In this document: positions 46,420 to 54,056 of the stretch, in pieces | Numbering within the stretch: the first letter of the stretch is position 1 | How the letters are laid out: every line of letters begins with the position of its first letter | NCBI RefSeq assembly: GCF_024171995.1 | Contig: NZ_JAMTCT010000002.1 | Span: 1-64,000 of the forward strand | DNA: 64,000 nt | Direction of reading: 5' to 3' | Source of the DNA: Promicromonospora umidemergens | GTDB taxonomy: Bacteria > Actinomycetota > Actinomycetes > Actinomycetales > Cellulomonadaceae | Program-made: the position numbers and the translations under genes | The notes under the pieces: model-generated | Told to the model about the DNA's origin: nothing | Databases searched by the model: none | What the model saw: the letters and a program-made list of their open reading frames with translations, nothing else

Positions 46420-47757
46420 ATGCGCAATATCGGCCGGACAGTGCAGTCGTCGATCTACCGCAGCGGGGTGTACGGCCACCGGCCGGTCGTCCCCACCAGT
46501 CCTGATGCGCTCGCCGACGCCGCCAGACGCCGGATGAGCCGCACCGCCTGGTCCTACGTCGCCGGGGGTGCGGGCGCGCAGCGCACCGTGGAGGCGAACC
46601 GGGAGGCGTTCGGCCGGTACCGGATCGTCCCGCGGCAGATGGTCGACGTCGGACAGCGGTCCCTGACCACCACCCTGCTCGGGCGCGAGCTGCCGGCGCC
46701 GGTCCTGTTCGGGCCGGTCGGAGCGCTGGAGCTCGCGGTGCAGCACCAGCGCGGCCGTGGAGGCCGAGGCGCCGCACCCCGGAACGCCGAGCCCGCGCTC
46801 GCCCGCGCCGCCCGCGACCTGGGCCTGCCCGTCGTCATCTCCTCCCAGGCGTCCACGCCCATGGAGGACACCGCCGCGACGCTCGGCGACAGCCCGCGCT
46901 GGTTCCAGCTCTACTGGTCGTCCGACGACGCCCTGGTCGAGTCGTTCGTCACCCGCGCAGAGGCCAGCGGCTGCGAGGCGATAGTCGTCACCCTCGACAC
47001 CCACGTGCTCGGCTGGCGCACGATGGACCTCGACCTCGGCTACCTGCCGTTCGCCCGCGCCGAGGGCATCGCCCAGTACCTGAGCGACCCCGCGTTCCAG
47101 AAGCTCGTCGAGGAACGGGTCCGCGCAGCGACACCGCCGGGAACGACGTCGGCCCGCCCCACCATCGCCGCCGTCCGCTCCCTGCTGTCCATGGCCGCCC
47201 ACCACCCCGGCCCCACCCTGCGCAACCTCACCCAGCCCTACGCGCGCGCCGCCGTCGAGACCTTCCTCGACGTCTTCTCCCGCTCCACCCTCACCTGGGC
47301 CGACCTAGCCTGGCTGCGCGAGCGCACCACCCTGCCCGTCCTCGTCAAGGGCATCCAGCACCCCGACGACGCCCGCGCGGCCCTCGACCACGGAGCCGAC
47401 GGCATCATCGTCTCCAACCACGGCGGACGGCAGGTCGACAACGCCGTCGCGTCCCTCGACACCCTCGGCCCCGTCGTCGACGCCGTCCGCGCGCACTCGG
47501 GCGCCGACCCGGCAGGCCCGCCCGTCCCCGTCCTGTTCGACTCCGGCATCCGCACCGGCGCCGACGTCTTCACCGCACTCGCCCTCGGCGCCGACGCCGT
47601 CCTCCTGGGCCGTCCCTGGGTCTACGGCCTCGCCCTCGCCGGAGCCGACGGCGTCCGCGCCGTCACCGAGCACGTCCTGGCAGAGCTCGACCTCACGATG
47701 GCGCTCGCGGGCGTGGCGGAGACCGGACAGATCGGGCGGCACAACCTCGCCGGCTGA
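46420..47757 (+). CDS. FMN-dependent alpha-hydroxy-acid oxidase/dehydrogenase
   Basis: A 445-aa FMN_dh barrel enzyme, closest in text to lactate 2-monooxygenase/L-lactate dehydrogenase types. Key segments are AWSYVAGGAGAQRTVEANRE, ISSQASTPMED, LPVLVKGIQHPDDARAALDH, the catalytic His in IIVSNHGGRQVDN (H334) and FDSGIRTGADVFTALALGAD. It oxidises 2-hydroxy acids; the substrate is not fixed by sequence. Between VGALELA and AEPALARAARDLG there are about 13 extra, Arg/Gly-rich residues not expected in the family. ATG 46420 is seven bases after CAGGAT; an in-frame ATG nine bases earlier is possible. Confidence 0.87.
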   Translation: MRNIGRTVQSSIYRSGVYGHRPVVPTSPDALADAARRRMSRTAWSYVAGGAGAQRTVEANREAFGRYRIVPRQMVDVGQRSLTTTLLGRELPAPVLFGPVGALELAVQHQRGRGGRGAAPRNAEPALARAARDLGLPVVISSQASTPMEDTAATLGDSPRWFQLYWSSDDALVESFVTRAEASGCEAIVVTLDTHVLGWRTMDLDLGYLPFARAEGIAQYLSDPAFQKLVEERVRAATPPGTTSARPTIAAVRSLLSMAAHHPGPTLRNLTQPYARAAVETFLDVFSRSTLTWADLAWLRERTTLPVLVKGIQHPDDARAALDHGADGIIVSNHGGRQVDNAVASLDTLGPVVDAVRAHSGADPAGPPVPVLFDSGIRTGADVFTALALGADAVLLGRPWVYGLALAGADGVRAVTEHVLAELDLTMALAGVAETGQIGRHNLAG

Positions 47758-47839
47758 CGGGCCCCGGACGCGGAGGGTCGGTATGAGATCGTGACCGGCC
47801 CAGCACCCACGATTCACACGACGCGGGCAGACTGCGGCC

Positions 47840-49249
47840 ATGACCGACGCCCCCCACCGACCTGACACGCCGGACTCCGGCTCGACGAGCGCCCCGCCGC
47901 CGCCGACGACAGGCCTGGAGCTGCAGGACGGCGCGCGGATCCCACGCCGCCAGATCTTCTCGTGGGCGCTGTGGGACTGGGGGACGCAGCCGTTCAACAC
48001 GGTGATCCTGACGTTCGTGTTCACGGCGCTGTACCTGACGACGGAGTCGTTCCTGGACCCGGACGTCGCGGCGCTGGGGGAGGGCAGCCAGGCCTACCAG
48101 AGCGGGCTCGCCGAGCTGACCAGCGGCCTGGGCTTCTGGAACGCCCTCGCCGGGGTGCTCATCTTCCTGCTCGCCCCGGTGCTGGGGCAGCGCGCCGACG
48201 CGACCGGCCGGCGCAAGGCATGGCTCGCAGGTGCCACCGCGGGCATGGTGCTGTGCATGCTCTCGCTGTGGTTCGTCGAGGCGGACCCGGCCTACTTCGT
48301 GCTCGGCGCCGCCATGATCGGCCTGGGCAGCGTGCTCAGCGAGATCGCCGGGGTCAACTACAACGCGATGATGGTGTCGGTCGCGACGCCCAGGACGGTC
48401 GGCAAGGTGTCCGGGCTCGGCTGGGGCCTCGGCTACGTCGGCGGCATCCTCATGCTGGTCCTCGTGGTGGTCGCGAACAGTGCCGACTGGTGGGGCATGC
48501 CCACCGACAACGGCCTAGCCTTCCGCGTCATCGCGGTGGTCTGCGCGATCTGGGCCCTGGCGTTCGCCTGGCCGATCTTCGCCTTCGTGCCGGAGCTTCC
48601 CCCCACCAAGGACCGGCCGAAGGTCGGCTTCTTCGCCGGCTACGTCGTGCTGTTCCGCGACATCCAGGCCCTGTGGCGCACCTCCCGGCGCACCTTCTGG
48701 TTCCTGGCGGCCAGCGCCGTGTACCGGGACGGGCTGAGCGGCGTGTTCGCGTTCGGCGCGATCATCGGCAGCGTCAGCTTCGGGTTCTCCGCCGACCAGG
48801 TGATCATCTTCGGCATCGCCGCCAACCTGGTCGCCGGGGTGAGCACCGTCCTCGTCGGCCTGGCCGACGACCGGTTCGGCCCCCGGTCGGTCATCCTCAG
48901 CGCCCTCAGCATCATCGTCGTCGCCGGGCTCGCCGTCGTCGTCCTGCGCGATCTCGGACCCATCGTCTACTGGGTCGGCGGGCTGACCCTGTCCGCCTGC
49001 GTCGGCCCCGCGCAGGCAGCCTCCCGGTCCTACCTCGCCCGGGTGACACCAGCGGGCAAGGAGTCCGAGATCTTCGGCCTCTACGCCACCACCGGCCGCG
49101 CGACATCGTGGCTGTCGAGCACCCTGTGGACCATCGCTATCGTCGCGACCGGCGCGACCATCTGGGGCACCCTCGGGATCGTCACCGTCGTGCTCGTCGG
49201 CCTCGTGCTCCTGTGGTTCGTGCGAGACGCGCCGGTCGCCGACGCGTGA
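47840..49249 (+). CDS. MFS transporter, UMF1 (Atg22-like) family
   Basis: A 469-aa, 12-helix transporter. The family start is FSWALWDWGTQPFNTVILTF, with VLGQRADATGRRKAWLAGAT (motif A), SEIAGVNYNAMMVSVATPRT, SGLGWGLGYVGGILMLVLVV and AASRSYLARVTPAGKESEIF. UMF1 proteins are related to vacuolar amino-acid exporters; substrate here unknown. CAGACT lies six bases before ATG 47840, so it is probably leaderless. It follows the FMN oxidase by 82 bases and could move its substrate or product, but this is only positional inference. Confidence 0.87.
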   Translation: MTDAPHRPDTPDSGSTSAPPPPTTGLELQDGARIPRRQIFSWALWDWGTQPFNTVILTFVFTALYLTTESFLDPDVAALGEGSQAYQSGLAELTSGLGFWNALAGVLIFLLAPVLGQRADATGRRKAWLAGATAGMVLCMLSLWFVEADPAYFVLGAAMIGLGSVLSEIAGVNYNAMMVSVATPRTVGKVSGLGWGLGYVGGILMLVLVVVANSADWWGMPTDNGLAFRVIAVVCAIWALAFAWPIFAFVPELPPTKDRPKVGFFAGYVVLFRDIQALWRTSRRTFWFLAASAVYRDGLSGVFAFGAIIGSVSFGFSADQVIIFGIAANLVAGVSTVLVGLADDRFGPRSVILSALSIIVVAGLAVVVLRDLGPIVYWVGGLTLSACVGPAQAASRSYLARVTPAGKESEIFGLYATTGRATSWLSSTLWTIAIVATGATIWGTLGIVTVVLVGLVLLWFVRDAPVADA

Positions 49250-49297
49250 CGGCCGCAGTCCGTTGACGGCGCGGCCGGCTGACCGCTGTGCCCCGCC

Positions 49298-50428
49298 CTA
49301 CCGCGCCCGCCGGCGCCGCCCGGGACCCCTCAACCACGCCTGGATCCGGTCGAGGTCGGCCAACGGCCCCAGGTGCCGCAGCTTCTCCGGGTTGATCACG
49401 CCCCGGACCGCCGCGAGCTTCCCGTCACAGACCTCGAACGCCCAGGTGCCGATCAGACCGCCACCCATGGTCTCGTCCGCCATGATGAGCAGGCCCGGCT
49501 CGCCGCCGACCAGGGCACGCTCGAAGCGGAACGGCCCCCCACGACGCATGAAGCCCGCCAGCAGACGCGCCACCGGGACCCGCCCCGCGACCGGCCGCGC
49601 GATCGACATGCCCTGCGGCACGTTCCCGCCGCTGTCACCGGTGAGCACGACGTCCTCGGCCAGCACCTCCAGGAACGAGTCCACCGCACCCTCCTCGCAC
49701 GCCGCCAGGAACCTCGTCACCAGCTCGTCGGCCCGCGCCCGCCTGGCCCGGTTGAGCGCAGTTCTCTGCGGTGCCGGTGCCTCAGAGGCCGAAGCCACAG
49801 GGGCCGATCCCTCACGGGCAGGGCCGGCGGCCCCGCGTGCCGTCTCGCGCCCGCGGCTGATCCGCCGTCGGGCCCGGGACGCCAGCTGCCGCGCCGCGAC
49901 CTCGCTCGTGCCGATGACCTCCGCCGCCTCACCGTGCGGAAAACCCAGCACGTCGTGCAGCAGGAACGCCGCACGCTCCGCCGGGCTGAGGGTCTCCAGC
50001 AGCACGAGGAAAGCCGTCGACAGGTCGTCGGACAGCTCCGCGTGCGCCGCGGCGTCCGCCGGCAGGGCCGCCATCGCGACCGGCAGGCTCGACTGCACCG
50101 GACCGACCAGCGGCTCCGGCAGCCACTCACCCACGTACGATTCCCGCCGCACCCGGGCCGAACGCAGCACATCGATGGCGATCCGCGTCGTCACGGTGGT
50201 CACGAACGCGTCCGGGTTACGCACACCCTCCGCCTGGGAGAGCCGCGTCAGCGCCTCCTGCACCACGTCCTCCGCCTCGGTCACGCTGCCGAGCATCCGA
50301 TAGGCCACCGTGAACGCCAGAGGACGCAGCCGGTCCAGGGCAGGGCCATCGAGCCGAGCGCCGTCGGCCCCGGTGCTGCCCCTCGGCGAGCTCTCAGGAT
50401 CTGCCACGTGGACATGGTCTCGCGTCAT
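49298..50428 (-). CDS. ECF41-type (SigJ-like) RNA polymerase sigma factor with C-terminal SnoaL-like domain
   Basis: A 376-aa sigma factor. Region 2 is RLRPLAFTVAYRMLGSVTEA followed by EDVVQEALTRLSQ, and region 4 is LSPAERAAFLLHDVLGFPHG then EAAEVIGTSEVAARQLASRA. A linker of about 50 residues leads to a SnoaL_2/NTF2-like domain (DELVTRFLAACEEGAVDSFL to IMADETMGGG and FEVCDGKLAAVRGVINPEKL). The NPEKL end is typical of ECF41, where the C-terminal domain modulates activity in place of an anti-sigma factor. The usual COE-type partner gene is not adjacent. ATG 50428 is the best start, without a clear Shine-Dalgarno. Confidence 0.88.
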   Translation of the reverse strand: MTRDHVHVADPESSPRGSTGADGARLDGPALDRLRPLAFTVAYRMLGSVTEAEDVVQEALTRLSQAEGVRNPDAFVTTVTTRIAIDVLRSARVRRESYVGEWLPEPLVGPVQSSLPVAMAALPADAAAHAELSDDLSTAFLVLLETLSPAERAAFLLHDVLGFPHGEAAEVIGTSEVAARQLASRARRRISRGRETARGAAGPAREGSAPVASASEAPAPQRTALNRARRARADELVTRFLAACEEGAVDSFLEVLAEDVVLTGDSGGNVPQGMSIARPVAGRVPVARLLAGFMRRGGPFRFERALVGGEPGLLIMADETMGGGLIGTWAFEVCDGKLAAVRGVINPEKLRHLGPLADLDRIQAWLRGPGRRRRAR

Positions 50429-50525
50429 ACCCCGACGACGAACGCGAGGCACCAGACGTGACACCAGCACGCCGTCCCGGCAGCACCGTCCCCACAAACC
50501 GCTGTACGACCCCCGCCGGCCTCCG

Positions 50526-50537
50526 TACCCTGCGCTC
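50526..50537 (+). promoter_or_regulatory. Leaderless promoter of the YrdB-like gene
   Basis: TACCCT (50526-50531), six bases, then GTG 50538. No ribosome binding site. The box decides this start over upstream in-frame codons. Confidence 0.55.
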
Positions 50538-50894
50538 GTGAGAACAACCGCGCTCCTGCTGCGCTTCCTCCTCGAGCTCGCCCTCATCGCGGCCGCCGCC
50601 TACACCGGCTGGACCCTGGCCGACGGCGGCTGGCCCGGCGCGGCCCTCGCCGTCCTCGCCCCCGCCGTGGTCATCGCGCTCTGGGCCACGTTCCTCTCGC
50701 CCAAGGCCCGGGTCACCATCCCACCGCCGGCCCGCGTCGCGCTCGAGGCCCTGCTCTTCGGCGGCGTCGGCTACGCGCTCTGGCAGGCCGGAGCCCCGGC
50801 GGCGGGGACGGCGCTCGCGGCGGTGTGGGTCCTCGACCGGGCCGTGCTGGCACTGACCGCCGACGCCCACAGCGTCCTGGAGCAGGCGCCGTGA
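50538..50894 (+). CDS. YrdB/DUF2568 small membrane protein
   Basis: A 118-aa protein with four predicted helices (LLLRFLLELALIAAAAYTGW, WPGAALAVLAPAVVIALWAT, ARVALEALLFGGVGYALWQA, GTALAAVWVLDRAVLALTAD). The F-SPKA-V signature ATFLSPKARV and the overall spacing match the YrdB (DUF2568) family, whose function is unknown. It is divergent from the sigma factor and converges with the quinone oxidoreductase gene across a hairpin. Confidence 0.78.
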   Translation: MRTTALLLRFLLELALIAAAAYTGWTLADGGWPGAALAVLAPAVVIALWATFLSPKARVTIPPPARVALEALLFGGVGYALWQAGAPAAGTALAAVWVLDRAVLALTADAHSVLEQAP

Positions 50895-50919
50895 CCACGC
50901 CGGCCCGTCGACAGCGACC

Positions 50920-50961
50920 CCTGCACGCTGCATGCCATCACCGGCGTGTCGCGTGCAGGGT
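50920..50961. terminator. Hairpin between convergent genes
   Basis: 10-bp arms CCCTGCACGC (50920-50929) and GCGTGCAGGG (50952-50961) with a 22-nt loop, lying between the convergent YrdB-like and quinone oxidoreductase genes. Probable bidirectional terminator. Confidence 0.55.
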
Positions 50962-50982
50962 GTAGGGGTGGACAGGTCGCGG

Positions 50983-52173
50983 TCAGACCAGCACCACCTT
51001 GCCCGTGGTGCGGCGCTCCTCGAGCTCACGGTGGGCACGGGCGGCGTCGGCGAACGGCACGCGGTGCGTCACCACCCGCCACCGGCCCGACGCCGCCCGG
51101 GCCAGCGCGCGTTCCTGATACGGACGCTGGTCCGGCATCGGGGGAGCATCGGGACCGACGGCGTAGCGCACCTCGACGGCCGACTCGATCTGCTCCGCTC
51201 CGGCCCACGACGTATAGCGGTTGGGCGCACCGGACGCCCAGCCGTACGCGACGAGTCGCGCCGGCGCCGACCCGGTGCGGCCGACGCCGCCTGGGTCGCC
51301 GACGCCGCCGGGCCCTGTGCCGTCGGCCGGCTCGCCGTCGGCCGGCTCGCCGGCCGTGCTGCCACGTCCGCCCAGCAGCGCGGTGGCAGCCGTGCCGAGG
51401 TCTCCGCCCACGCCGTCGAGCACGAGCGTCGCCGGGGAGCCCGCGAGGGCCCTCCGTGCGGCGTCGATCCAGTCGGGGGCGGTGTAGTCGACGAGCGCGA
51501 GACGGGCGGGGCGAGGGAGCGGGTCGGCCACGTCGACCGACCGGGCGCCGTGGGGCGCGTCCGGCCCGCTGTCGCGCAGGGCGTCCGGCAGCAGCTCCTG
51601 GAGGATCCTCAGCTTCGCCGAGCCGCCAGCGAGCGCGACGACGCGTGCGCCGGCGTTCAGCGCCTCCTGCACAAAAAGTGTGCCAAGCCCGCCGGCCGCG
51701 GCCGTCACCACGACGACGTCGGCGGCCGTCACTGCCGCGATGTCGAGCGTGTAGACCGCCATCCGGCCGGTGCCGATCATGGCGATCGCGTCGGCCGGTT
51801 CGAGGGGAGTGCCGTCGGGGCGGTCGGGGATCGCGTGCAGCTGCCCGGCGGCTACGGCGACCCGCCGGGCATAGCCGCCGCCGTCCGGCACGCGGCCGAG
51901 ATGGGCTGCCACGCGCTGTCCGACCCACGAGGCGTCGATCCCGGGGCCGACGGCGGTGACCGTGCCGGCGATCTCGCGGCCGGGGACCGTCGGGAGGGCA
52001 GGCAGGGGGAGCGGCGGGCCGGCCTCGCCACGGCGGAGGCTGGCGTCGAGGAGGTGCACCCCGTGTGCGACCGCGTCGACGAGCACCTCGCCCGGGCCGG
52101 GAACGGGGTCCGGGACTCGCTCGAGCGTGAGGACCTTCGGTGGGCCGAAGGAGTGGTGTCGGATGGCGTCCAT
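50983..52173 (-). CDS. Zinc-independent quinone oxidoreductase (MDR family), likely SoxR target
   Basis: A 396-aa medium-chain reductase of the quinone/zeta-crystallin type. The GroES-like domain (1-125) lacks structural zinc cysteines and contains PGPGEVLVDAVAHGVHLLDA and PTVPGREIAGTVTAVGPGID. The Rossmann loop is VVVTAAAGGLGTLFVQEALN, followed by LVLDGVGGDLGTAATALLGG. A Gly/Asp/Pro-rich insertion (about 285-305, GEPADGEPADG and GGVGDPGGVG) looks like a slippage-expanded loop. It reduces quinones or enones with NADPH by family analogy. ATG 52173 is six bases after AAGGAT and shares its promoter region with the divergent soxR. Confidence 0.88.
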   Translation of the reverse strand: MDAIRHHSFGPPKVLTLERVPDPVPGPGEVLVDAVAHGVHLLDASLRRGEAGPPLPLPALPTVPGREIAGTVTAVGPGIDASWVGQRVAAHLGRVPDGGGYARRVAVAAGQLHAIPDRPDGTPLEPADAIAMIGTGRMAVYTLDIAAVTAADVVVVTAAAGGLGTLFVQEALNAGARVVALAGGSAKLRILQELLPDALRDSGPDAPHGARSVDVADPLPRPARLALVDYTAPDWIDAARRALAGSPATLVLDGVGGDLGTAATALLGGRGSTAGEPADGEPADGTGPGGVGDPGGVGRTGSAPARLVAYGWASGAPNRYTSWAGAEQIESAVEVRYAVGPDAPPMPDQRPYQERALARAASGRWRVVTHRVPFADAARAHRELEERRTTGKVVLV

Positions 52174-52179
52174 GCCGTC

Positions 52180-52210
52180 ATCCTTTAACCTGGACCAAAG
52201 TTGAGGTCAA
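52180..52210 (-). promoter_or_regulatory. SoxR-type promoter with 19-bp spacer
   Basis: On the minus strand: TTGACC (-35, 52210-52205), a 19-bp spacer, AAGGAT (-10, 52185-52180), and six more bases to the ATG at 52173. MerR-family activators work on promoters with over-long 19-20 bp spacers, and the spacer contains the imperfect dyad ACCTCAAC...CAGGTT expected of a SoxR site. The cognate regulator gene starts 76 bases away on the other strand. Confidence 0.75.
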
Positions 52211-52285
52211 CCGTGACCTGTTCCGGTCGGTCGTCCCGGTCGGCGACGGACGGCCGGAGCTCTCGAGAGCCGCTGGAGGCAGCAC

Positions 52286-52774
52286 GTGGAAGCAGTCAAC
52301 CCCAACGTCCCGTGGGACCGCGACGAGCTCACCGTCGGCGACCTCGCCGCGCGGAGCGGGGTGTCGGTGTCCGCACTGCACTTCTACGAGCGCAAAGGGT
52401 TGATAGCCAGCCGGCGCACGTCGGGCAACCAGCGGCGCTACCGGCGCGAGACGCTGCGGCGCGTGGCGTTCATCCGGGTGTCGCAGCGCGTCGGGATCCC
52501 GCTCGCGGACATCGGCGCGGCGCTCGACACCCTCCCCGGCGACCGCACGCCGACCGCCAAGGACTGGCGCCGCATCTCGCAGGCGTGGCACGACGACCTC
52601 GACGCGCGGATCGAGCAGCTCTCGCGGCTGCGCGACCATCTCACCGACTGCATCGGGTGCGGATGCCTCTCGCTGCGCCGGTGTGCGCTGACCAACCCGC
52701 ACGACGAGCTCGCAGAGACCGGCCCGGGCCCACGGACGCTGCTGGTGGACGGGCTGGAGCCGGACGGCGCGTGA
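52286..52774 (+). CDS. soxR: Redox-sensing transcriptional activator SoxR
   Basis: A 162-aa MerR-family regulator with a [2Fe-2S] cluster. The winged HTH is LTVGDLAARSGVSVSALHFY followed by ERKGLIASRRTSGNQRRYRR, the dimerisation helix covers about 85-120, and the cluster ligands are C122, C125, C127 and C133 (CIGCGCLSLRRC, the SoxR CX2CXCX5C pattern). In actinobacteria SoxR responds to redox-active quinones and phenazines rather than superoxide alone. GTG 52286 has GGAGG six to seven bases upstream. The divergent quinone oxidoreductase has a matching MerR-type promoter. aroQ follows after 36 bases. Confidence 0.95.
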   Translation: MEAVNPNVPWDRDELTVGDLAARSGVSVSALHFYERKGLIASRRTSGNQRRYRRETLRRVAFIRVSQRVGIPLADIGAALDTLPGDRTPTAKDWRRISQAWHDDLDARIEQLSRLRDHLTDCIGCGCLSLRRCALTNPHDELAETGPGPRTLLVDGLEPDGA

Positions 52775-52797
52775 CGGCGGCGGGGCGCGCCGCCCGC

Positions 52798-52810
52798 TAG
52801 GCTCGCGGCC
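52798..52810 (+). promoter_or_regulatory. Leaderless promoter of aroQ
   Basis: TAGGCT (52798-52803) is separated by seven bases from ATG 52811. No Shine-Dalgarno is present. It allows aroQ to be expressed independently of soxR. Confidence 0.55.
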
Positions 52811-53269
52811 ATGGCTTCTGCACTGCCCCGTGTCCTGGTGCTCAACGGACCCAATCTCGGCCGGCTCGGTGTCCGCGAGCCCGAGATCTACGGCCACGCC
52901 TCCATGGCGGACCTAGAGATCGCCGCCGCGAGGTGGGGTGCGGAGCTCGGTCTGGAGGTCGAGGCGCGGCAGACGGACGGCGAGTCTGAGATCGTCGGCT
53001 GGCTCCACGAGGCCGTCGACGCCGGTGCCCACGTCGTGCTGAACCCCGCGGCGTTCACGCACTACTCCTACGCGCTGCGCGACGCGGCTGCCCAGGTGAC
53101 CACGGCAGACCTGCTGCTCGTCGAGGTGCACCTGTCCAACCCCGCGACGCGCGAGTCGTTCCGGCACTACTCGGTGGTGGCCGGTATCGCGACGGGTACG
53201 GTCGCGGGGTTCGGGTTCGACTCGTACCGGCTGGCACTCTCGGCGATCGCCGGGAAGCTGGGGGCGTAG
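52811..53269 (+). CDS. aroQ: 3-dehydroquinate dehydratase, type II
   Basis: A 152-aa type II dehydroquinase (dodecamer) converting 3-dehydroquinate to 3-dehydroshikimate. The active-site loop is LNGPNLGRLGVREPEIYG with the catalytic Tyr at Y27, then GESEIVGWLHEA, NPAAFTHYSYALRDA (catalytic His) and EVHLSNPATRESFRHYSVVA. The C-terminus GFGFDSYRLALSAIAGKL is unusually relevant here because a decayed homologue of it recurs 770 bases downstream (53960-54043). It complements aroB/aroC/aroK/aroE 10-13 kb upstream, so the shikimate genes are split by an accessory block. Confidence 0.95.
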   Translation: MASALPRVLVLNGPNLGRLGVREPEIYGHASMADLEIAAARWGAELGLEVEARQTDGESEIVGWLHEAVDAGAHVVLNPAAFTHYSYALRDAAAQVTTADLLLVEVHLSNPATRESFRHYSVVAGIATGTVAGFGFDSYRLALSAIAGKLGA

Positions 53270-53271
53270 CC

Positions 53272-53289
53272 CGGTCAGCGCGCTGACCG
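53272..53289. terminator. Perfect palindrome after aroQ
   Basis: CGGTCAGCGCGCTGACCG is an 18-base perfect palindrome three bases after the aroQ stop. Its right part CGCTGACCGTG (53281-53291) is repeated directly at 53313-53323, inside the end of the convergent DUF5706 gene. It may be a terminator or a trace of recombination at this junction. Confidence 0.5.
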
Positions 53290-53307
53290 TGGGCCAGAAT
53301 CCGGTCC

Positions 53308-53877
53308 CTAGCCGCTGACCGTGCTCGCGAGAGCGAGGATCGCTCCGGCGACGGCGAACCCCATGGCGAAGCGGATCCGGCGGAACTTCCGGGCGACGAC
53401 GTGAGACAGACGCCAGAGCTGATGCCTTGTGCGAGCGACATGGTCGATCTGTTGCGTGTCGAGCGTCTCGGTCAACGCCGCGAGCGTGGTGAATCGCGCG
53501 GCGTGGCCCCAGTAGTGCACACCGTCGTTCACGTCGACCGACGTGTACCGGGGCCAGACTGCGGATCCGGCGAAGTAGACGGCAAGGGCGCCGGCGGATA
53601 GTCCACTCCACCACATCGCTTGGCTCCAGGGGGCGAGCGTGTCGGGGCGCCACTCTCCGGCGACCAGGCCGGACAGCGCAGCGCCAAATCCGAGGCCCAG
53701 CACTGCGAGGATCACCGATGCTTTCTGATCGGCCGGGATCACTTCGTCTCGGGCCTCCTGCAGCATGAGCCATTCGACCTCGCCCGGTTCCCTCGCCGCA
53801 GGTTCCGCACGGACCTTGTCACGTTCGGTGGACGCTCGTCTCCGCGCTTGATGCCGTAGCCGGTGAGAAGGATGCAC
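53308..53877 (-). CDS. PycTM-like (DUF5706) membrane protein, Pycsar-effector family
   Basis: A membrane protein of about 189 aa related to the transmembrane effectors of Pycsar anti-phage systems. The family pattern is a helix WLMLQEARDEVIPADQKASV with the D-KA signature, TM1 (ILAVLGLGFGAALSGLVAG), TM2 (AMWWSGLSAGALAVYFAGSA), then VWPRY, YWGHAARFTTLAALTETL, a helix HQLWRLSHVVARKFRRIRFA and TM3 (MGFAVAGAILALAST). Such effectors depolarise the membrane on binding cCMP or cUMP. The start is unsure: GTG 53877 has GGAGG only three bases upstream, and ATG 53766 would cut the conserved first helix. No canonical PycC cyclase lies beside it. It sits between aroQ and a decayed aroQ 3' end, suggesting insertion. 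Confidence 0.7.
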   Translation of the reverse strand: MHPSHRLRHQARRRASTERDKVRAEPAAREPGEVEWLMLQEARDEVIPADQKASVILAVLGLGFGAALSGLVAGEWRPDTLAPWSQAMWWSGLSAGALAVYFAGSAVWPRYTSVDVNDGVHYWGHAARFTTLAALTETLDTQQIDHVARTRHQLWRLSHVVARKFRRIRFAMGFAVAGAILALASTVSG

Positions 53878-53915
53878 GGGCCTCCGGGTCTCGGTCTGAT
53901 CCGCTGGAATCCAGA

Positions 53916-53939
53916 TACTGTTGCGTATCCGCAACGGTA
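53916..53939. repeat. 24-base inverted repeat upstream of the PycTM-like gene
   Basis: Arms TACTGTTGCG (53916-53925) and CGCAACGGTA (53930-53939) match in 9 of 10 pairs around TATC. It lies in a lower-GC patch between the PycTM-like gene and the aroQ remnant, 40-60 bases upstream of the GTG 53877 start. It could be an operator for that gene or a recombination site. Confidence 0.6.
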
Positions 53940-53959
53940 CAGGTGAGAGGGTTTACGAC

Positions 53960-54043
53960 GTGATCGCTCGGGCAACCGTCGCGATGGGCGCGGGCGTTGG
54001 GTTCAGCTCCTACCGGTTAGCGCTGTCGGTGATCGGACGGTAG
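53960..54043 (+). pseudogene. Decayed 3' end of an aroQ-like gene
   Basis: The frame from GTG 53960 to TAG 54041-54043 reads VIARATVAMGAGVGFSSYRL followed by ALSVIGR, closely parallel to the AroQ end VVAGIATGTVAGFGFDSYRL-ALSAIAGK. In the core FxSYRLALSxI the DNA agrees at roughly three of four bases, with differences mostly at third positions. The rest of aroQ is missing. It is therefore an old or foreign homologue, not a recent duplicate. It flanks the PycTM-like gene on the side away from the intact aroQ. Confidence 0.6.
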
Positions 54044-54056
54044 TTGAAGGGTTGAA

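Noticed and set aside
53281-53323. CGCTGACCGTG direct repeat as an attachment site
   Set aside because: The two copies are only 32 bp apart, one is inside coding sequence, and no matching copy was found at the other side of the proposed insertion. No integrase is present in the window.
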